From NCBI RefSeq assembly GCF_023716665.1, contig NZ_CP071860.1, positions 1,302,001-1,366,000 of the forward strand: DNA of 64,000 bases, given 5' to 3'. Positions within the stretch are counted from its first letter, which is position 1. Each line of letters begins with the position of its first letter. Under the pieces are notes generated by a model that was given only the letters and a program-made list of their open reading frames with translations, was not told where the DNA came from and did not search any database. The position numbers were made by a program, and so were the translations under genes. Positions 61,529 to 64,000 of the stretch are shown piece after piece. The stretch comes from Vibrio sp. SCSIO 43135. Lineage in GTDB: Bacteria; Pseudomonadota; Gammaproteobacteria; Enterobacterales; Vibrionaceae.

Positions 61529-62224
61529 TTAAAATGAGAAGTTAATACCTACACGGAAACGCCAGTCTGTTTTGTAGTCGTGACTTGCCACTTTGTCGGC
61601 GTCCACCACTTCCGCATACGGTCTTACTGTAGGCTTCCATTTATATACTGCTTTTACCGTGTGCTCTCTGGCATTGAGATCGCCTGTCGCTAGCTCTGTT
61701 GTATGGTGCGTGATCTGATCAAAGTACGTGAATGCATAAGAAATCATATACTTGTCTGTGTTGTAGCCTGTCCAGATATCATATCGATTACGCTTCGCCG
61801 TTTCCTCATTGCCGTAGTCGTTCACCAAAGCTTCGGTTGAGAAGTCGTAACGGTAACGGCCATGAACGAACAGCCCATTATCGAAGTTATAATTCAGCTT
61901 TAAATAAGGCATTAAGAACGTGTTTGAACCTTGGAAGTTCATTACGATGCCTGGGTTAAGCGTGAAATTGTCGTTTATCGCGTGAGTGTAGTAATGCGTA
62001 AACTCGGTATTGATCACTTTCGTTTCGTCGTAAGCACCAGCGGCATGTCGAACGTTTGTCAGTGTTTCCAGACCATAACCGTTGTCAAAGTGATGACCAA
62101 CAATGAAGCGACTTCGGTATTGATCGGTTGTATCGCGATACTCAGCCCTTAAATCAACATAACCACCAGCAATTGAGGTCATAGGTAATAAAGTCAAAAG
62201 GCCTAGGGGGATTATTTTTTTCAT
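61529..62224 (-). CDS. KdgM-family oligogalacturonate-type outer-membrane porin
   Basis: 231 aa. Signal peptide (MKKIIPLGLLTLLPMTSIAG), then short beta-strands such as VDLRAEYRDTTDQYRSRFIVGHHFDNGYG, FTLNPGIVMNFQGSN and VHGRYRYDFSTE, and a terminal Phe (RVGINFSF). This is the KdgM small porin pattern, for acidic sugar oligomers. It sits beside KDPG aldolase and KDG kinase, which fits uptake of alginate or pectin oligomers. Own transcription unit, with 195 bases and a terminator separating it from the aldolase. Confidence 0.88.
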   Translation of the reverse strand: MKKIIPLGLLTLLPMTSIAGGYVDLRAEYRDTTDQYRSRFIVGHHFDNGYGLETLTNVRHAAGAYDETKVINTEFTHYYTHAINDNFTLNPGIVMNFQGSNTFLMPYLKLNYNFDNGLFVHGRYRYDFSTEALVNDYGNEETAKRNRYDIWTGYNTDKYMISYAFTYFDQITHHTTELATGDLNAREHTVKAVYKWKPTVRPYAEVVDADKVASHDYKTDWRFRVGINFSF

Positions 62225-62347
62225 AGTTCACCGATATTAAGATTATAAAAAACCCTCCGCACAATATTTATTGCGCAGATTGTTACCACTTAGATAATTA
62301 AAAAACGGAGACTACCTTTTGTTCTGACTTATTATTGTTATTTTTAT

Positions 62348-62375
62348 ATAGCCACTAATGAATATTAGTGGCTAT
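62348..62375 (-). terminator. Rho-independent terminator after eda
   Basis: A perfect 12-bp stem, ATAGCCACTAAT, with loop GAAT; T-rich tails on both sides. On the minus strand it ends the kdgK-eda message. Confidence 0.88.
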
Positions 62376-62418
62376 TTTATTAGAGTTAACACCCACTGTT
62401 TTGGGAATATATTGGGTA

Positions 62419-63048
62419 TTAATTAACTAATGCTACAGCTTCTTTCACTAATTGGCCGATTTCATCCCACTGCTCGTTCTCGATCAAAGATGGAGACACC
62501 ATCCAAGTACCGCCACAGCAGATAACACGATCAATCGCTAGATAATCGTTCACGTTGTGCTTACCGATACCACCAGTTGGCATGAATGAGACATCAACAT
62601 AAGGTGCAAGCAGAGATTTCACCATGCTGATACCACCCGACGCCTCTGCAGGGAAGAACTTCAAGAAAGTAAGGCCGAGCTCTAATGCTTGTTCCACTTG
62701 GCCTGGGTTGTTCACACCAGGAACAACCGGCATACCAATTTCTTGGCAGCGGCGAACCGTATTTGGGTTTAGACCTGGCGCTACAACAAACTCGCTGCCC
62801 GCTTCTTTCGCTAGGTCAATTTGCTTGGCCGTCAATACCGTACCTGCACCGATACACATTTCAGGATACGCGTCGCGCATGGCACGAATTGCAGCCGCTG
62901 CTGCGTCGGTACGGAAAGTTACTTCAGCAACAGGTAGGCCGTTTTCCACTAGCACTTTTGCCAGTGGAACTGCGTGTTCAACCTTGTTAATTTGAATCAC
63001 AGGGACGACTTTGAACTGCTTAAGTTTATTGATAATTTCTTGAGACAT
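62419..63048 (-). CDS. eda: 2-dehydro-3-deoxy-phosphogluconate (KDPG) aldolase
   Basis: 209 aa. Class I aldolase barrel with VAEVTFRTDAAAAAIRAMRD, IGAGTVLTAKQ and the Schiff-base lysine in LTFLKFFPAEASGG. Splits KDPG to pyruvate and glyceraldehyde-3-phosphate, and in many bacteria also 4-hydroxy-2-oxoglutarate. It begins 51 bases after kdgK, so the two form one operon that takes 2-keto-3-deoxygluconate from uronic acids into central metabolism. Confidence 0.95.
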   Translation of the reverse strand: MSQEIINKLKQFKVVPVIQINKVEHAVPLAKVLVENGLPVAEVTFRTDAAAAAIRAMRDAYPEMCIGAGTVLTAKQIDLAKEAGSEFVVAPGLNPNTVRRCQEIGMPVVPGVNNPGQVEQALELGLTFLKFFPAEASGGISMVKSLLAPYVDVSFMPTGGIGKHNVNDYLAIDRVICCGGTWMVSPSLIENEQWDEIGQLVKEAVALVN

Positions 63049-63099
63049 AATTTTTCCGGTATTTCTTATTCTTTAATCACTGACAATCACGGAGATCGT

Positions 63100-64000
63100 C
63101 TATTTAGATTCGTTCACTAGGTGACTCATCGCACTAGCAGGGATGATAGCCCCCGAATATTGAATAACGATTGACGCTAACTTGTGGCCTAGTTCAGCCG
63201 ATGCGGGTGCACTTTGACCAGTAAGTCGGGCCGCTAGATAACCCGCTGCGAATGAGTCTCCCGCCGCGCAAGTATCCACCACATTGGTGACTTTGGTAGC
63301 CGATACATAGTGCTCTTTTTCACCATCAGCGGTACGTTCAATCACTTTGCATGGCTCACAGCCGCGCTTAATGACAACTTCCTTACAACCTAAGCGTAAA
63401 CAGCGTTCCTGAACGCTTTCGTCTGAGCCCCACACCAGTTGGTCGTCATCTTCGGTAATTAATGCGATGTCGACTAACGGCAGTAAACGCCCATACCAAA
63501 GCTGAGCTTGAGCTGTGGTCCATAACTGAGGGCGGTAGTTGTTATCGAAAATAACTTTGCCACCTTGATGCGAAAATTCGGTAATCGCTACCATTAAACG
63601 CTCACGCGATTTTTCATCAAGAATCGCAAGGCTGATACCACTGATGTAAACCGCTGACACCTGTTTCTCTGCCAAAGCGACTTCCAATTTGGTTAATTCA
63701 TCGCGTTGAAAGTAAAACTTCGCTGCCGCGTCATTTCTCCAGTAAAGGAAGTGACGTTCACCCGTCTCATCCGTTTCCACCATGTATAAACCTGGTAGTT
63801 TGTTGTCGATGTACTCGACCAGTTCTGTAGCAATTCCTTCCTGCTGCCAATTGGCGATCATGCGTTGCGAAAGTTCATCGTGGCCAAGGCCCATCGCATA
63901 ATGTACCGACACATTCTGATGTTGCGTCAGACGCGCTAGGTATAGTGCGGTATTGAGGGTGTCGCCACCGAATTTTTTGCTCAGCGGAGTGCCGCTGATC
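63100..64000 (-). CDS. kdgK: 2-dehydro-3-deoxygluconate (KDG) kinase, 5' end beyond the window
   Basis: PfkB-family kinase. The open frame continues in the same register to the right edge (KFGGDTLNTALYLARL before 63912), so the start lies beyond 64000 and the apparent Met at 63912 is internal. The PfkB signature DTCAAGDSFAAGYLA near the end (63274-63230 region) has the catalytic Asp; the usual GAGD reads AAGD. It phosphorylates KDG to KDPG for the aldolase next to it. Confidence 0.92.
   Translation of the reverse strand, partial: ISGTPLSKKFGGDTLNTALYLARLTQHQNVSVHYAMGLGHDELSQRMIANWQQEGIATELVEYIDNKLPGLYMVETDETGERHFLYWRNDAAAKFYFQRDELTKLEVALAEKQVSAVYISGISLAILDEKSRERLMVAITEFSHQGGKVIFDNNYRPQLWTTAQAQLWYGRLLPLVDIALITEDDDQLVWGSDESVQERCLRLGCKEVVIKRGCEPCKVIERTADGEKEHYVSATKVTNVVDTCAAGDSFAAGYLAARLTGQSAPASAELGHKLASIVIQYSGAIIPASAMSHLVNESK

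Noticed and set aside
1..64000. tRNA, rRNA, CRISPR array, transposase or prophage genes
   Set aside because: None recognised on either strand; no regularly spaced repeats and no mobile-element protein in any frame apart from the cassette-like block.

Overview
The window is a Vibrio chromosome segment, most likely chromosome 2 of a Harveyi-clade species (V. parahaemolyticus / V. alginolyticus / V. harveyi type). This is inferred from protein content and gene order: a glyA-gcvH-gcvP block next to gcvT, phhAB beside acetoacetyl-CoA synthetase, GlyGly-CTERM trypsin, a KdgM/KDPG branch, a CsrB RNA, and integron attC sites of the Vibrio superintegron type. No database search was possible.

Layout. 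1-1.8 kb: a GGDEF-EAL protein, cut by the window edge and broken by two frameshifts. 1.9-5.2 kb: phhA-phhB (Phe to Tyr), divergent from acetoacetyl-CoA synthetase. 5.3-11.8 kb: a methyltransferase, a LysR regulator, a CDF cation exporter, two DMT-type exporters (RarD and YddG), a cold-shock/DUF1294 membrane protein and a secreted trypsin. 11.9-23.5 kb: a glycine/serine block with gcvT, an XRE-cupin regulator, glyA-gcvH-gcvP, a methyltransferase, a threonine-aldolase-family enzyme, a lipoprotein and an ABC exporter. The same operator-like dyad, GGAAAC-N3-GTTTCC, lies upstream of gcvT, upstream of glyA (between it and the regulator), and upstream of the ABC exporter. This points to one local regulon.

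23.8-29.9 kb: a sucrose PTS locus (GntR regulator, scrA, scrB, a twice-frameshifted porin, scrK) with a 48-bp palindrome ahead of scrA. 30.0-31.9 kb: three minus-strand genes (YciI-like, GNAT, SRA-like+HNH nuclease) separated by two attC sites. They look like integron cassettes with no integrase nearby. 32-43.5 kb: LysR with a DMT transporter, dsdC-dsdA (D-serine), GNAT, SnoaL/HxlR, a lipoprotein hydrolase, SDR-AraC and a MerR-methyltransferase fusion.

43.6-57 kb: a secreted inorganic pyrophosphatase fused to a ParB-like domain; a periplasmic molybdopterin-fold protein with a hybrid kinase; a DnaQ-like exonuclease; a DEAD-box helicase; a beta-propeller lactonase; a CsrB-family RNA with a likely VarA/UvrY box; a dCMP-deaminase-like protein; and a hybrid kinase divergent from a PstS-like protein and an outer-membrane protein. 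57.4-64 kb: a long GAPDH, a GH20 hexosaminidase, a KdgM-family porin, KDPG aldolase and KDG kinase (truncated by the window edge).

No tRNA, rRNA, CRISPR array, transposase or prophage gene was recognised. Almost every gene cluster ends in a clear intrinsic terminator.
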